64,000 nt of DNA from Isoetes taiwanensis. Lineage: Eukaryota > Streptophyta > Lycopodiopsida > Isoetales > Isoetaceae. A program made the position numbers and the translations under genes. The notes under the pieces are model-generated. The model worked only from the letters and a program-made list of their open reading frames with translations. It did no database searches and was not told the origin of the DNA. Shown piece after piece: positions 11,493-22,445 of the stretch (its first letter is position 1; every line of letters begins with the position of its first letter). The stretch spans positions 4,127,720-4,191,719 of the forward strand of contig JAJEKV010000075.1 in the NCBI GenBank assembly GCA_021234155.1, written 5' to 3'.

Positions 11493-13070
11493 CGCGGACG
11501 CCCTCAACATATAATGACTGACCGTGATATTACATACGAGGATTCTCCCATGGCGTACCTCCTCAACTCGCTTATGAGCAAAGGCCCTTCCGGCCTATTT
11601 CGCCATCTATAATATGATGCCCTCGAAAGAAGGGTTTTAAGGGTCATTCGCCCACGCTTTCAATGGGCTCCTACGCCGCTGGGCTACGAATGCTGCTGGC
11701 TAGCAAGCAATAAAGATGAATCACATATAAATAACCATCTCGAAGGGTGGCACATCCATCCAAATACCAACGCAAGAATATGCATCTAAGACTAAGAAAA
11801 CACCCAAAACCCGTGCTCCTACCCTACCGCACTCTAGTGGGGAGCCGACCGACCATTGGTCTCTGGAGATCGCGTAATCAATCTTGGCATGGCGCTGGCT
11901 GGCATAGAACATCGGCTAGGGTTGTCCACTCCATCCCACCGTGCACACTTTGCGTGATGGGTCGAAATAATGCCATGGCTTCTCGCTTATAGTTTTTCCT
12001 AGGAGATCGTAGACTCTAGGGATCACCCCTTTGAGTTACCTGTGCTCATGACACTGGTCCGATGAGGCGTGCCTGAGGCCCTTCCGTGATCACAAGTGGT
12101 GTCGTGGTGAGCTAGAGAATACGTACGTGATCAGCGACTCTCGATCCTGCATCTCAATTTACTCACCCTAATTCTACCAGTGCATGGTGCCCCACGTCAC
12201 ACCACTACACCCGTGGAGTGTTTCCACTCCATACCCTACTCCACGGACCGCCATCGTGCCTCTAGCCCACTGTAGGAGTCTCATGAGCCTTTTATGCCTC
12301 GTAAGTAGCACCCCACCCCCTACTTCACCATCAAGGCTCTTGTCCGGTGCTAAGCCGCATTCATAGCTTCTAAGGACCCTAAGTAGCTCTGCCAAATCTA
12401 GTAGGGCATTTAAGGAAGTACTAGGAGCATTCTATACTTGAGCCTCGTGAGGTTCTACCCCCTTTAACCCTCGCATCAAAAATTACTGAACTAACTCATA
12501 GAAACACGAATTCATCTCCATAACAGCATCATCGTATTCATAATTGAACAATATTCCTAGTTACCAAAGAAGGGTTAATCTGAACCAAAGCTAGTCAGAC
12601 AAGAAGAACACCAAAGTATTATTCTGCAAATTGTAAATTAAACTACCATCGACTCAAGAAAGCTCTTCTGGGCTTAGACAAGTTGTCAAGGTACTCCCAT
12701 AGTGTCAGATCATGGCAAGAATTCAAGCAAAGGGTGTCTTGATCAAGGAACCAAAGAATGGCCTCGGGAGCTTTAGCTCGCCTCGGGTACGTTGGGTCGA
12801 ATTGGGTGAGCTGGGGTGGCGCCATACTTGGTGGCTTGGTTTAGGAAAACCCCATGCTAGCTACCTGTGTCAAATGGTATTTTCCCACCATTAGGGTGTC
12901 TTAATAGCAAGCATTTAGGTAATTATCCTTTATAATTGCTAGCATAGCTAATTAAATCCATTGTGGCTAACCCCTAGGGTCAACATGCCCTATAGTGGTG
13001 TATTTTCCATACCGGTGATTTGTTAATATATTTATACTGCGATACCGTGATAAATACTTGGAACGCCACA
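11493..13070 (-). repeat. 5' LTR of the chromovirus (right copy)
   Basis: It is the partner of 202-1793, and its right end ACTTGGAACGCCACA matches the left copy exactly. The inner edge is less certain: the left copy shows TGTGACGCTCCC while this copy shows CGGACGCCC. The LTR should carry the element's promoter and poly(A) signals. Confidence 0.92.
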
Positions 13071-13784
13071 CTTCCTAAATGAGTTTTTGATGTTCTTTAC
13101 GTGTTCTTGAGTTCCGTGGCGTGATAGCCATTTTTTCCCCCTGCAATAGATATGCATTTATGCCTTATATGAGACTTGGCCTATAGCCCGAGAAGATCTT
13201 GGCCATGCAGAGTTTGTGCTTCCTTAACTATTCTTGCAGATGCATACGCTTTTGCTCCCAGCCCAAATTCCTTTTAGTGGAAGACCCAACTTCACATGAT
13301 AGATTTTGTTCAATTTAATTTGGCATCTTGTTTTTCCTTCGGCGTAGGCAAGCAAACGAGGATAAGGATTACCTAAGGCACATATATCGAAGCCGGAATC
13401 ATAGTTTTTACAAAACAACAAAAATGTATTTTCTGTGCTCTTACTCAATAAATCAAGATAGCCATTTTCATGTAGAGGCAAATTTCCCCAGAAATGCGCA
13501 AGAAATGTATGTTTGAAGCTTTTACTTAAAAATTATTCAAATATTTTGCTCTAAGGTTTGATTATTTGAATCAGAAATAATGCTGATATGTGCCGTGGAT
13601 TTGAGATGGAGAAATCTTTGCCGCTTTTATAATATGAACTCAATTTAATTATGGCGTTTGAAGCTAAACCCCTGTGGCAAAAAAAATAATTCCAGCCAAA
13701 CAAACATGAAAAAGTTTTATGAATTTAGCTTTCCTAAGTGGGTTTTACTTGCTATACATGCGAGATAATATATTCATTAAAGGT
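13071..13784. other. right flank of the chromovirus, AT-rich, no gene seen
   Basis: No similarity is recognised on either strand, and the short overlapping frames at 13224-13481 and 13328-13516 oppose each other. I see nothing coding here. Confidence 0.5.
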
Positions 13785-14195
13785 GTATGCTATGATATCA
13801 TAGGTAGATTATATTTTTAAAAGACTTGTGCTATGATATTGTAGACAGATTATTATATTTCTATATTTTAAAGGCTTGTGATAATCATAGGCAAATTATA
13901 TGTGTTTAAGGCTTGTGCTGTTATATCATCGATAGACTATATTTTGTCTTGTCCTATGATTAGCTAAGATGACATATACAGACTATATTTTGGACTGGCT
14001 TTTGCTATAATGTTGTAAGCAAAAATTTATTTTGGATTGGTCTAATGTCAAAGTCAGACTTTGTTTTAAATTGCTTCATGCTATGATCTCGTAGACAATA
14101 TTTATTTTGGATTGTCTAATGCTATGATGGCTTAGATAGAATTTATATTGGACTGGGTTGTGCTATGGCATAGAAGTGTTATTTTTCTAGATTTA
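13785..14195. repeat. degenerate tandem array, unit about 50 bp
   Basis: The phrase GTGCTATGAT..CGTAGACAGATTATATTTTGG recurs with changes at about 13787, 13829, 13878, 13914, 13948, 14005, 14087 and 14117. Between repeats the sequence keeps a TATTTT(GGATTGG) block. About eight copies are discernible, each altered by substitutions and small indels, so this is an old minisatellite. Confidence 0.7.
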
Positions 14196-15190
14196 AAATA
14201 TACGTAGTCCTCTTTATTGTACTTCTTGTTCAATTGTGTAACTTTTGTTTGGATGCACCTTGTATTTTATGGTTCTCCCTCGGAAAAAGGCTTTTTCTAA
14301 ATTGCAACCTGTTTTTCGCATTCTTAAAAAATCAAACCCTACAACACTGCACTTCATTCCCTTTAAAAGGAATCACACTGCACTAGAGGTCATTAGTGCA
14401 TTTGCTAGGTCACTTTGTTTTAAGGGTTTTAAGCATGTTCACGTCCAACATAGAGTTTGGCATAATCTACAATTGGCTTCATGGTTTTAAGCTACCTTAG
14501 TTAAGTGTTGGATGCATGCCAACGTGGGTGCATGCCAAGTATCACTCTAGGTGGATGAGAGACCCATGCATCTTTGACACACCAACATGGCCCTATCAAA
14601 GCTTTGTGGCATGAAGAACTCCTCGCTTTTGCCGTTCATGTCCAAAGATATAGAGCTCTGGCTATAATCGTGATTGATGGTTTGTGCTACCCTTTAGTTT
14701 TAGTGTTGGATGCATGCTGCATCTTTATGCATAAGAGGTCCGTATGATCATCCATTTGTATATTTTTCTATCATAGGATCTCTATTCTATCTCTTCTATA
14801 CAAAAATTAGATTGTGATGGCTCGCTAATGCCTTGTCCACTGCAATCCCCAATAATCGACATGTATATTGGCAAGACAACCCATTCTATGCCCATACCTA
14901 TCTCACCCATCTCCACAATGAAGCGAGCTCCGCCTGCAATTGTGGGAACCTTCTTTCATATTGCATACTGCTTATTTGATGACTACCATGAGAAAGAGCA
15001 CTATGGATACATATGCATCTGTTACTAGGAAGTCCTAGCATTCAGCTAGCACTACTATGACAGGATGACATCATATATCTCGACTCTATGTTATTGATTG
15101 GGATGCAAAACAAACATCTCGAAAATAAATATAGCACCGCAATTGAAATTACCGCTAGGAGAAAGTTTTGTCATTTTATTGTAAAGTGTC
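14196..15190. other. AT-rich intergenic sequence
   Basis: I see no gene. Frames at 14245-14490 and 14828-15028 have no recognisable similarity. The word GGATGCATGC occurs twice (about 14510 and 14709), too little to define an element. Confidence 0.4.
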
Positions 15191-15194
15191 ACGT

Positions 15195-15253
15195 GGTCCG
15201 ATAGTATCAGCCTTGTGGCTGGACGTTAAAATCTCTTCTCTCTCTTCTTTCAT
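15195..15253 (+). mobile_element. 3' end of a non-LTR retrotransposon (short copy)
   Basis: A perfect stem-loop CAGCC-TTGT-GGCTG (15208-15221) runs into GGACGTTAAAAT and then a TC-rich tail with TCTTC units (15231-15253). The same signature closes several other insertions in this window. How far the body extends to the left is not clear. Confidence 0.5.
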
Positions 15254-17700
15254 CGCTACATGGTTTTAGCGTACCTACACACATATGCACAACAAATAAA
15301 GAAGCTTTAAACCAAGCATACATAGCACCGTGATTCTGGAAATTTCGTGAAAATATAATTCAAAAAATATTGCAGTGACATGTATTATGATGTAAATCTA
15401 TGTACCTTGCATATTCACGTTTTGCTACAGTCGTTTGCGCTTTTATAGAATCATGATGCGCTATCCATTTTAGAAAACCATCAAGGGATGCCAACTAAAA
15501 CGCTTCTTGCATTTTTGTAAAGAATAGAATAGGAAGACCAGATGTACCTGCAATTCTACGTTTAGGGAAGACCATTGTTGATGATGCTAAACTGGCATCT
15601 TTCTCAAGCAAAAAGTGTACTGCTCTGAATCAACACCCTTAGCCTTTCAATTTAAATGGTATAAACATTGGACATTGGTGCAAACAACATAACCTGGGTT
15701 GGTGCCTCTATCTAAAACAAGGATGTTTCAATACTCACCTAAGTCCTAAAACCAAGGAAGGTCAAGTAGAAAGAAAACTCCTAGCTTGGGCCCATTGTAC
15801 TGTTTGTCTTGAAAATGTTTAGGTGAAAAATCATAAATTATAGAATATGCAAACCACATGCAATAGCATTTTCGAGGTCAGGCTTCCTGACTTGAGCAGT
15901 CTGCTATTTGTTTTAGAAATTTTTTAGGTGGAAAATCATAGATTGTAGGGTATACATACCCTTGGATTGTTTCCTAGACCAAAATAAATATCCAATAATG
16001 ACTTTGATCCACAATGCAATTGTTAGGCAAATTACATGCAACCCATGTTATATCCTAAACCACAACACGTTGATATAACTTAAATAGCTATATATACTTG
16101 CCATTTACACCAACAAAAGAAAAAAAAAAATCACTCGCAAAAGTTACTATAAATGTGATGAACTGAATCTCTTTAGTGATAGTCTCCACTTTTTGTAATG
16201 TACACTTGACAATCTCAACAATAGGAAATAGAGAAATAAATATTGTATTTGAAATTGAAGACCATTCTCCTTTCGTTTGAAATGTAGTCTTCAATTTACA
16301 TGCCAAACAAGTTGCAATTGGGTTCAGTGCAACGTAATAACCTACATAACAACTTCTTTACATGTCAAATAAATTGTAAAATGCCTATGCTTCACTCAAT
16401 GCATATGTTAAATGATGAACAAAAATGCCCCAAAAAAAAAAAAAAAAGAAAAAGGAAAAAAAAAAAAATATTTATACATCTCAAAGTGAGAGTCATAGGA
16501 ACCTAAAAAGGCAACTTCATCTACAAATGCAAGAAATTAAGTTCGATTCTTAGAGTGAAACCATATTTATACAGAACAAAGCCGAGCACCCGTTACTAGT
16601 TCTATTAAAATTTGACTTTCCATGCCACTTTTTTTAACGTTATGGCTCCACTTATCTCAAGCGGGGAGAGGGATGAGTATATGTGACAAACATAGAGACA
16701 ATGGGCCATGTCACCCTTTGAGAGAGTATATGCATGTGCATGCATTTAGACATGCTTCTAAAATGACCCTATCCTGTGGTGGGGCCATGCACGCTAGTCT
16801 ATCATATTATTTGGATATAATTTTTTCCTCAATTTTAATTTTACCTTTAAAAATGTATTCGTTGACGTTGTTGAATAATGATTCACATAAAGTTAGTGTT
16901 GTTTAATGATTCCTATGCTTTTTATCCAATGGAGCTTCTAGTAGGTGATAGGTGATATATAATGTAGAATGGCCGCAGAGAAAGAAGGAAAACGAGATAT
17001 ACACATTTCTATATTTGTATATGTATGATATTTTAGCCATTGTAATTTACCAGAGTCCTATAAAGTTCCATGACATCCTTATAAAGCTCATCTCAATTTG
17101 AAAATACTAAAATTGTATATTCATCTCATGTTTTTACACTTTGTAAATGTCAATCATCCTCGAGAATGGAAGTAACCGAAACATAAAACATGTGCATACA
17201 AATGTATTAGACACTATCTTTCTACTTCTACCAAAGATATGCAAAGACCCTTCAAAACCGCAGTCATTAAAGGCACGGGATGAATATTGCATCCATGAGA
17301 TGACAACTAATGTGGCCTGGGCAAATGTAGACGGCTAGAAATTTGTTGTCCTACTTGTAGGCTAGCATAATTTGGAAAAGCAGGATAGAGATGATAGGTA
17401 AAACTGGTCAGTTGTGTGGCTTGAGTTGGTGACCTGGACTGCTCATATAGCTATTGTTTGATGCACGAGGATCTGATTCCGCCTGATGGCAGTGCAATTG
17501 GCAAACCACCTTATGAATTGTAGCAACAAAATGGAAGCAACCACCTTTGTGGAGATGTATGGGGATGGAAATTGGGAAGTGCATTCCAGGGGTCCTATGA
17601 CTGGACGTTAGTTGGGAGCTGGTCCTGTGGGTTGACCCAGTTCCATCCCCCGACAAATAACATGGAAACTAAAATTTTCTCCTACGATCGAGCAAGCTTA
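15254..17700. other. AT-rich intergenic sequence
   Basis: I see no gene on either strand. A pair of similar 45-bp segments (about 15810-15855 and 15915-15960, sharing TTTTAGGTG.AAAATCATA) is a small direct repeat. An almost pure A tract lies at 16430-16469. Confidence 0.4.
16430..16469 (+). repeat. A-rich tract
   Basis: About 40 bases are nearly all A with a few G. It could be the remnant of a retroposed poly(A) tail, but I found no recognisable body upstream. The lysine-rich frame that crosses it is an artefact of the tract. Confidence 0.5.
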
Positions 17701-17712
17701 CATGTTGAAAGC

Positions 17713-17765
17713 GAAACAGACTAGAATAGAATAGAATAGTTTTTAACGTCCACGGAGACCAATAG
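17713..17765 (-). mobile_element. 3' end of a non-LTR retrotransposon with (TATTC)n tail
   Basis: On the minus strand TTGGTCTCCGTGGACGTTAA is followed by AAA and about four TATTC units (17721-17740). The signature matches the other non-LTR 3' ends here. The body would extend to the right, but I cannot fix its 5' limit. Confidence 0.6.
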
Positions 17766-18364
17766 GAATATGAATAGAAAGGAATAGAGGGGCTAATTTC
17801 CATTCTGTAGGACGGAATTAGGCCTCGAGTTTCCATGTTGTAGCAGAGTAGAATGTGAAGTGGAGAGGATACATGTCCTACTTGAATAGGTGAATTGAAA
17901 AGGACCAAGGGGCAGATTCTGCAGGAAAGCTCAAAAAGGTAGGGTAATGACTACGAGGGGAAAAAAATAGAATTTTGAATAGTATTAAAGGGTGTTAGGC
18001 GAATTGCGAAAGCACATTTGGGCGAGAGTGCACCAAACTCAAGGGGATAAAAAAAAAAATGGGGGTAATGGGATGCAAGGCACAAAAATGTGGCCAAGGA
18101 AGAAAATTCGACAAGCATAGTCGAGGCACTTCGAGGGATATTAATTATGGGGGGTCCAAAGGTCTCACGGAACCGGGGCTAGGTTCGCCGAGCTAACCAG
18201 GGTGGGCTCCACACCACAAAATCCAAAGCATTGAAAAGAAGGGAGCAGCGTGCCCGTGGAACTGTTGCCAAGCCAAAAGTGCCGGTGTAAAGGGGCCTAG
18301 GCCTTGTAGGACAGGACAGGTTCGGGTTCTGGTGACCTAAGCCACGGCCCGGTCTAAAGGCATT

Positions 18365-18680
18365 CCCTTGTCAACTCATTGCCACGTGTCCGGCGTTTGG
18401 GCCACGCAGATCTTGTGGTATTTTGGTCCTGTGGACTTGTCATTATTGTGCTTTTGGCTGCCTTGAACCCTGCCCTAACCCTAATTTCTAGAGAGAACCC
18501 CCAACCCCTTCGCTTTCATTATTTTTTTATTCTCCCCTGCCTTCGAGGTTTCGGCGCTTAATGTCCATCCCGCCTTCCCTTTCCCTCAGGCCATCTCATC
18601 GCTCATTTTCCTTCCTGTCTCCTTATACCTTTCCATTTCTAAGTTTCGTCTCTTGTACAAAAAATCCGCTTTTGTTTTTC
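18365..18680 (+). promoter_or_regulatory. telobox-like, pyrimidine-rich promoter or leader candidate
   Basis: CCCTAACCCTAATTTCTAGA (18473-18492) contains the AACCCTAA box that is common near the transcription start of plant translation and growth genes. It is followed by about 200 bases rich in C and T, as in plant 5' leaders. No exon could be recognised downstream, so the attached gene, if any, is unknown. Confidence 0.3.
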
Positions 18681-18964
18681 CCCTCCCCCTTTGTTTGCGT
18701 ATAAAGCTTTACGAATAATAATTACTAGTTAGTTAAGATAACCTTGATCCTTTAAAGGCTATTATATTGTTATGTGCTTTTGTGCTCTCTATTTATAAGT
18801 CAGAGGTGGGTAGATAGCCACAACACCACACAACACAACAAATTGTGCACACATGCCTTTTTTCTTTCTCTTATTGAGCTCATACCCCATGGAAACATGA
18901 GTAGAGAAAGTGGACAAATCTCAAGCACTTGTACTTCTAGACTTGTAAAGAGATTCACAAAATT

Positions 18965-18990
18965 ACTTGGCATGGTATCAAAACTTTAGT
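18965..18990 (+). other. possible copia-type primer-binding site
   Basis: CTTGGCATGGTATCAAAACT (18967-18986) resembles the end of an LTR followed by the initiator-Met primer site TGGTATCAGAGC. A TATA-like CTATTTATAAG lies upstream at 18789-18799. I found no second LTR and no copia protein downstream, so this is a weak call. Confidence 0.2.
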
Positions 18991-19304
18991 TAAATAAATG
19001 AGTTTGTCTAGAGCCAACGTCTGGCTGCCACTCACTAGATCAAAATTGACCTTCTACTTAGTTTCGTCATTCCCATTTCACAAAATTATTTGGAAGCTCC
19101 AGACGGCTAACCAGACAAATGCTTATCTCTCATCTCGGATGGCTTGCCTCCATGGAACCCCGCAAAACAAGAGTGCGCACCGAGGTGCAAAAGAAACATC
19201 TCTGTATTCAGATTCTAGTTCACAAATGATATTCTTTGGGAAAGGCCATTCATCCCCATCACGTTATGTGTGTCATGTGTATGGAGCAATTTTAAACCTT
19301 GACT

Positions 19305-19356
19305 ACTCTTCGTGGACGATAAAAAAATTTATTTTATTCCTATTCTATTCTATCAT
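19305..19356 (+). mobile_element. 3' end of a non-LTR retrotransposon with (TATTC)n tail
   Basis: CGTGGACGATAAAAAAATTT (19311-19330) is followed by a run ending in TATTC units at 19338-19353. It is the same arrangement as at 17713-17765 but on the opposite strand. Confidence 0.55.
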
Positions 19357-19533
19357 TTCCGTTTTCCTTTAAGCACATTGGATTTTGAATACATGCATTA
19401 GTTTGATGCCGTCTAACTTCTAGTTTTATTTGTTTTACTTTCTTTTTAGACGTATGGGAACACACCTGTTCTTTTCCTCGCCCTTTTCCTTTTATATGTC
19501 GAAGTTTTTACTGGCATTAGTGCTTTCTATATA

Positions 19534-19781
19534 ACGTAAATGCAACTTAGGTTGCATTCTGCCATATCGCCAATGGCATTAGCCATCTGGCTAAAGTTCT
19601 CTTCGGAACTTCTGTGAAGCACGGCAGCGGCAGTTCTTAAATTACTTGGATTTACCTCAGATTCGGCGATTTACCTCTCATTCTGGCCATCTACCTCTCA
19701 TTCCGATGCTTTCTACCCTCGATTACAGAAGTTTTTACCCCGATTCCAGGGGCAGAATGCAACCCTAAGTTACATCCACGT
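19534..19781. mobile_element. TA-flanked MITE (Tc1/mariner Stowaway-like)
   Basis: The left end ACGTAAATGCAACTTAGG-TTGCATTCTGCC pairs with the inverted right end ACGTGGATGTAACTTAGGGTTGCATTCTGCC over about 30 bases with few mismatches. TA dinucleotides flank both ends (19532-19533 and 19782-19783), the target duplication of Tc1/mariner elements. At 248 bp it has no coding capacity. Internally a TACCTCTCATTC-like phrase repeats about three times (19652-19725). Confidence 0.75.
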
Positions 19782-19783
19782 TA

Positions 19784-19876
19784 TAAGAATGGCAGTTTAA
19801 TGCCGATTCCCAGGGATCCTTGCCGGAGCAGGGATGACTCCGTGGGAATCGGCATTGGCTACCATTCTACGTAAAA
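19784..19876. repeat. long hairpin adjoining the MITE
   Basis: GAATGGCAGTTTAATGCCGA-TTCCCA (from 19787) is answered by TGGGAATCGGCATTGGCTACCATTC (to about 19869), giving arms of about 25 bases with three or four mismatches around a GC-rich loop. ACGT words occur at both outer edges (19778 and 19870). It may be a second small foldback element inserted at the end of the first. Confidence 0.6.
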
Positions 19877-19879
19877 CCA

Positions 19880-20700
19880 AAATTTCCGTGCAAAATAAAC
19901 TTCTGTTCCTTCAAATTTCCACCAATGACATTGTGTCACATTAGCACTCAGAACTTTCTGTTTTGCAGCTATGGCACCAGCATTTCTTTCGCCCTAATCC
20001 GTCCAATCTGGCTATGGCAGAGCCTTTTCTTCTTTCTGTTGGCTGCCCGTTGCTTGCTATGAAGTATGCCACCAATGTTCGTCTCTTTTGCTTCTTTTTC
20101 GCTTCTATGTTCGTCTCTTTGCTTCTTTCGCTTCTTTATATCTCTGCTCATTAGATCTCTCAGAAACGGCAGTGAGATTTGCTTCACCAACAGACTTGAT
20201 TATCTCAAAACCCACTTTTCTTAAGCCTGATTCAAAATCTGCAATTTTAAGTAGAATGGCCGCAATAGAATGTTCGGATCAAAAGCGAAATCATTTCTTC
20301 TTGTATCGCTTAGGGGCTCTGATAAGCCAGGAAAGAAAGGCCGTAGCCCGCCCGCTCTATGAGCCAGTCTATATGTTCGGGAAAAAGGAACAACAAATGC
20401 CACCTTAAATAACAGCGCAAATTTCGCTTAATAATTTGTAAGAAATAGAGACATAATTTGACGCAACCGTTTATTACATCAGCCTTTTAATGCAAGATTC
20501 GAGATAATGCATGATTTTGCTTGTCCTTTAAGCCTCATTCGTAGCTTAAAATTTGAAAGTAGGTGCATGTTGAGAATGAGGTAAAGCTGTTGACCATAAC
20601 AACAAATATAATTGTAAAGGCTATTCTCTTATTCATGCATGTATTTTCTCCCGACGACGCACTAAGTTATATATAAATTTCTCTTGTATAAAACTTACGC
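19880..20700. other. intergenic sequence with overlapping unassigned frames
   Basis: Frames at 19963-20154 and 20088-20408 (plus) and 19969-20190 and 20221-20403 (minus) overlap one another and match nothing I recognise. TTGCAG ahead of 19970 could be a splice acceptor, but no convincing exon follows. Confidence 0.3.
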
Positions 20701-20703
20701 TAT

Positions 20704-20750
20704 GGAGAAGGAAGGAAGGAAGGAAGTATATTTTAACGTCCACGTAGATA
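20704..20750 (-). mobile_element. 3' end of a non-LTR retrotransposon with (CTTC)n tail
   Basis: On the minus strand TCTACGTGGACGTTAAAATA (20748-20729) is followed by about five CTTC units. The signature is as elsewhere, while the tail unit is a tetranucleotide instead of TATTC. Confidence 0.55.
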
Positions 20751-21985
20751 AAATATGAGAATCTATATGTATAGCCTTTTTTAACCACAAAGAACCTAGT
20801 TATTTTGGATTCTAACATTATGACATCAACAACTCCTCAATGCCTATAATATATTTGAGGAAACATAAAATTTTGATATAAAGTCCTGGCTGACTGTCTT
20901 TTGTTTACTTAAAGCGTACTTTGGACATTATGTTTTATGTATAATGTGTCATACTCAACTAATCAAGACTATGGCTCGGGGTTTTCCCTCAAGTTACATG
21001 TTAAAACTGTGGTTTTGCCTTGTGCAACCTAGCGGAAAAAAGAGTGGAAAACTTTTAATTTGCAAATAGCATTGTACAAAGAACACCATAAACCCTAACG
21101 AGACCATAAAAGAAAAACAAAACGAGAAAAAAGAAAAGAAAAAAACAATTTTAGCAAACACGGAAAAACTATGCCTCTAGTGTGACCACATAAAATGTCT
21201 AAAAACTATATGTCTCAACTACGTGTTTGGTGCACACATAGATTTTTGTCATATCCAACATCATATCCATGCTATAGATAGAAGATTGTGAAATGAGGAA
21301 AGGTGGCAAGGGATGATGAAATGTTATTACGAATGCACTTGCAAGTTTTTTTGGAAGGAACACATGATCTTTGCGCCCGGTGGATCCAGAAGTTCCTTAG
21401 GGGCAGGTCATATAAACTCTGCCTATCATAAAGAACTCAATGAAATTGGGTAAGCATCACTAAGCGCATCCGGGTTCCTTCAAGAACTTGGAGATGTAAA
21501 TAAGTTTACCCTATCATAAAGAACTCCTAATGAAGTGGATATGGATTCATTGACCACCATTCATTTCTTCGATCACCTCTTCTCTTTCGGCCTTCCTTTG
21601 AAGTGACCTTCCTTTTTGGTGGACATGGGTTTGTTTTCTACAAAAACATAGAGATTAAAAGTAGATAAAGGTAGAAATGCTCAAGAGTATTTGAAAATAT
21701 TTCTGACATGTGATAAATAACTCAAAAGCTCATGTACATTAATCATGATACAAAAAAGTCTACATGGTTTTGAAAATCCCTAATGGGACCAACATAAGCT
21801 TTTCAAAACCTAATGAGAGACAATAAGCTAATCATATTATCCCCAGCTTTCAAGCTATAGCTTCTCAAGTGATCTTTCATGTTGCCCTTGCTGTGAGAGC
21901 TCTCCACCATACGACATGACAAAAGGCGTTGTCATGTGATATCGGGAATTAACAAAGCAAATCAGATTCTACCTTTCTGGTACTC
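20751..21985. other. AT-rich intergenic sequence
   Basis: No gene is recognised. CCTATCATAAAGAACTC appears twice (about 21422 and 21509), a direct repeat of roughly 90-bp spacing. Confidence 0.4.
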
Positions 21986-21989
21986 TTTG

Positions 21990-22445
21990 AGGAAGCTAGA
22001 ACTCAACCTCTAGCCAAGTAATTTTATTTTCATCTGACAGGATATTACGCCTTGATATCATAATGAACCCAAGCGTGCGTGAAGTCCTTAGAGGGGCTCC
22101 TCCATATCATACTCATCTTGTCTTATATCATACGGCGTCCTTGGGAAGTGCAACTTAAGATACCCATGTCTTGATGAAGCTAGAACTCCAATGTCTAGCC
22201 AATTAATCTTCATTTTCCGCAACCAAGTATGCCCTTGATCCTTGTGAGGCTCCACTATATCATGCTCATCTTGCCTTGGATTCTCATGCAACCAAACATC
22301 CTTAGGGGTTCCCGCGATATCATACTCACCTTGTCTTGAGAAGTGACAAGTTAAATACCCATATCGCATTAAGCTAGAACTCCATCTTAGCAGCCAAGTA
22401 GTTCTCGTTTTATACAACCAAACATACCCTTATAGCCAGGAATTT
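21990..22445. repeat. tandem repeat, unit about 190 bp, about 2.5 copies
   Basis: The phrase AAGCTAGAACTC begins at about 21993, 22177 and 22371, followed each time by related TAGCCAA(G/T)TA, CAACCAA and ATATCATACTCA(T/C)CTTGTCTT words. Spacings are 184 and 195 bp. The frame at 22088-22417 reflects the repeat and is not evidence of a gene. Confidence 0.7.

Larger units (their letters stand above)
202..13070 (-). mobile_element. Ty3/gypsy chromovirus (LTR retrotransposon), complete but decayed
   Basis: Two long direct repeats of about 1.58 kb bound the element. Read on the minus strand each begins TGTGGCGTTCC, and the downstream copy ends GCGTCACA, so the element has the usual TG..CA ends. 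The near-matching pentamers CTTCT (197-201) and CTTCC (13071-13075) are a likely target-site duplication. On the minus strand the order is 5' LTR (right), unassigned leader, gag-like, protease, RT, RNase H, integrase, chromodomain, polypurine tract, 3' LTR (left). The gypsy domain order (RT before integrase) and the C-terminal chromodomain place it among chromoviruses. At about 12.9 kb it is longer than the 5-8 kb I expect for such elements; the excess lies between gag and the 5' LTR. All frames are broken by indels, so it is either dead or badly assembled. Confidence 0.93.

Noticed and set aside
11460-11495. Primer-binding site of the chromovirus
   Set aside because: The bases beside the 5' LTR on the minus strand (GGTGAAATTTATC) match no tRNA 3' end that I can name, and the LTR edge is uncertain.
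16300-16506. Lysine-rich frame
   Set aside because: It is created by the A-rich tract at 16430-16469 and has no other support.
18140-18225. tRNA-derived SINE promoter (box A/B) on the minus strand
   Set aside because: A TTAGCTCGGC-like box A and a GGTTCCGTGAGACC-like box B are present, but they are far too close together and box B is poor.
19200-19372. Copia gag start, suggested by ILNLDYSSWTIKK
   Set aside because: The residues come from the CGTGGACGATAAAA signature and the TATTC tail of a non-LTR 3' end; no other copia protein follows.
22088-22417. 109-residue minus-strand protein
   Set aside because: The frame covers the ~190-bp tandem repeat and changes with it, with no similarity to known proteins.
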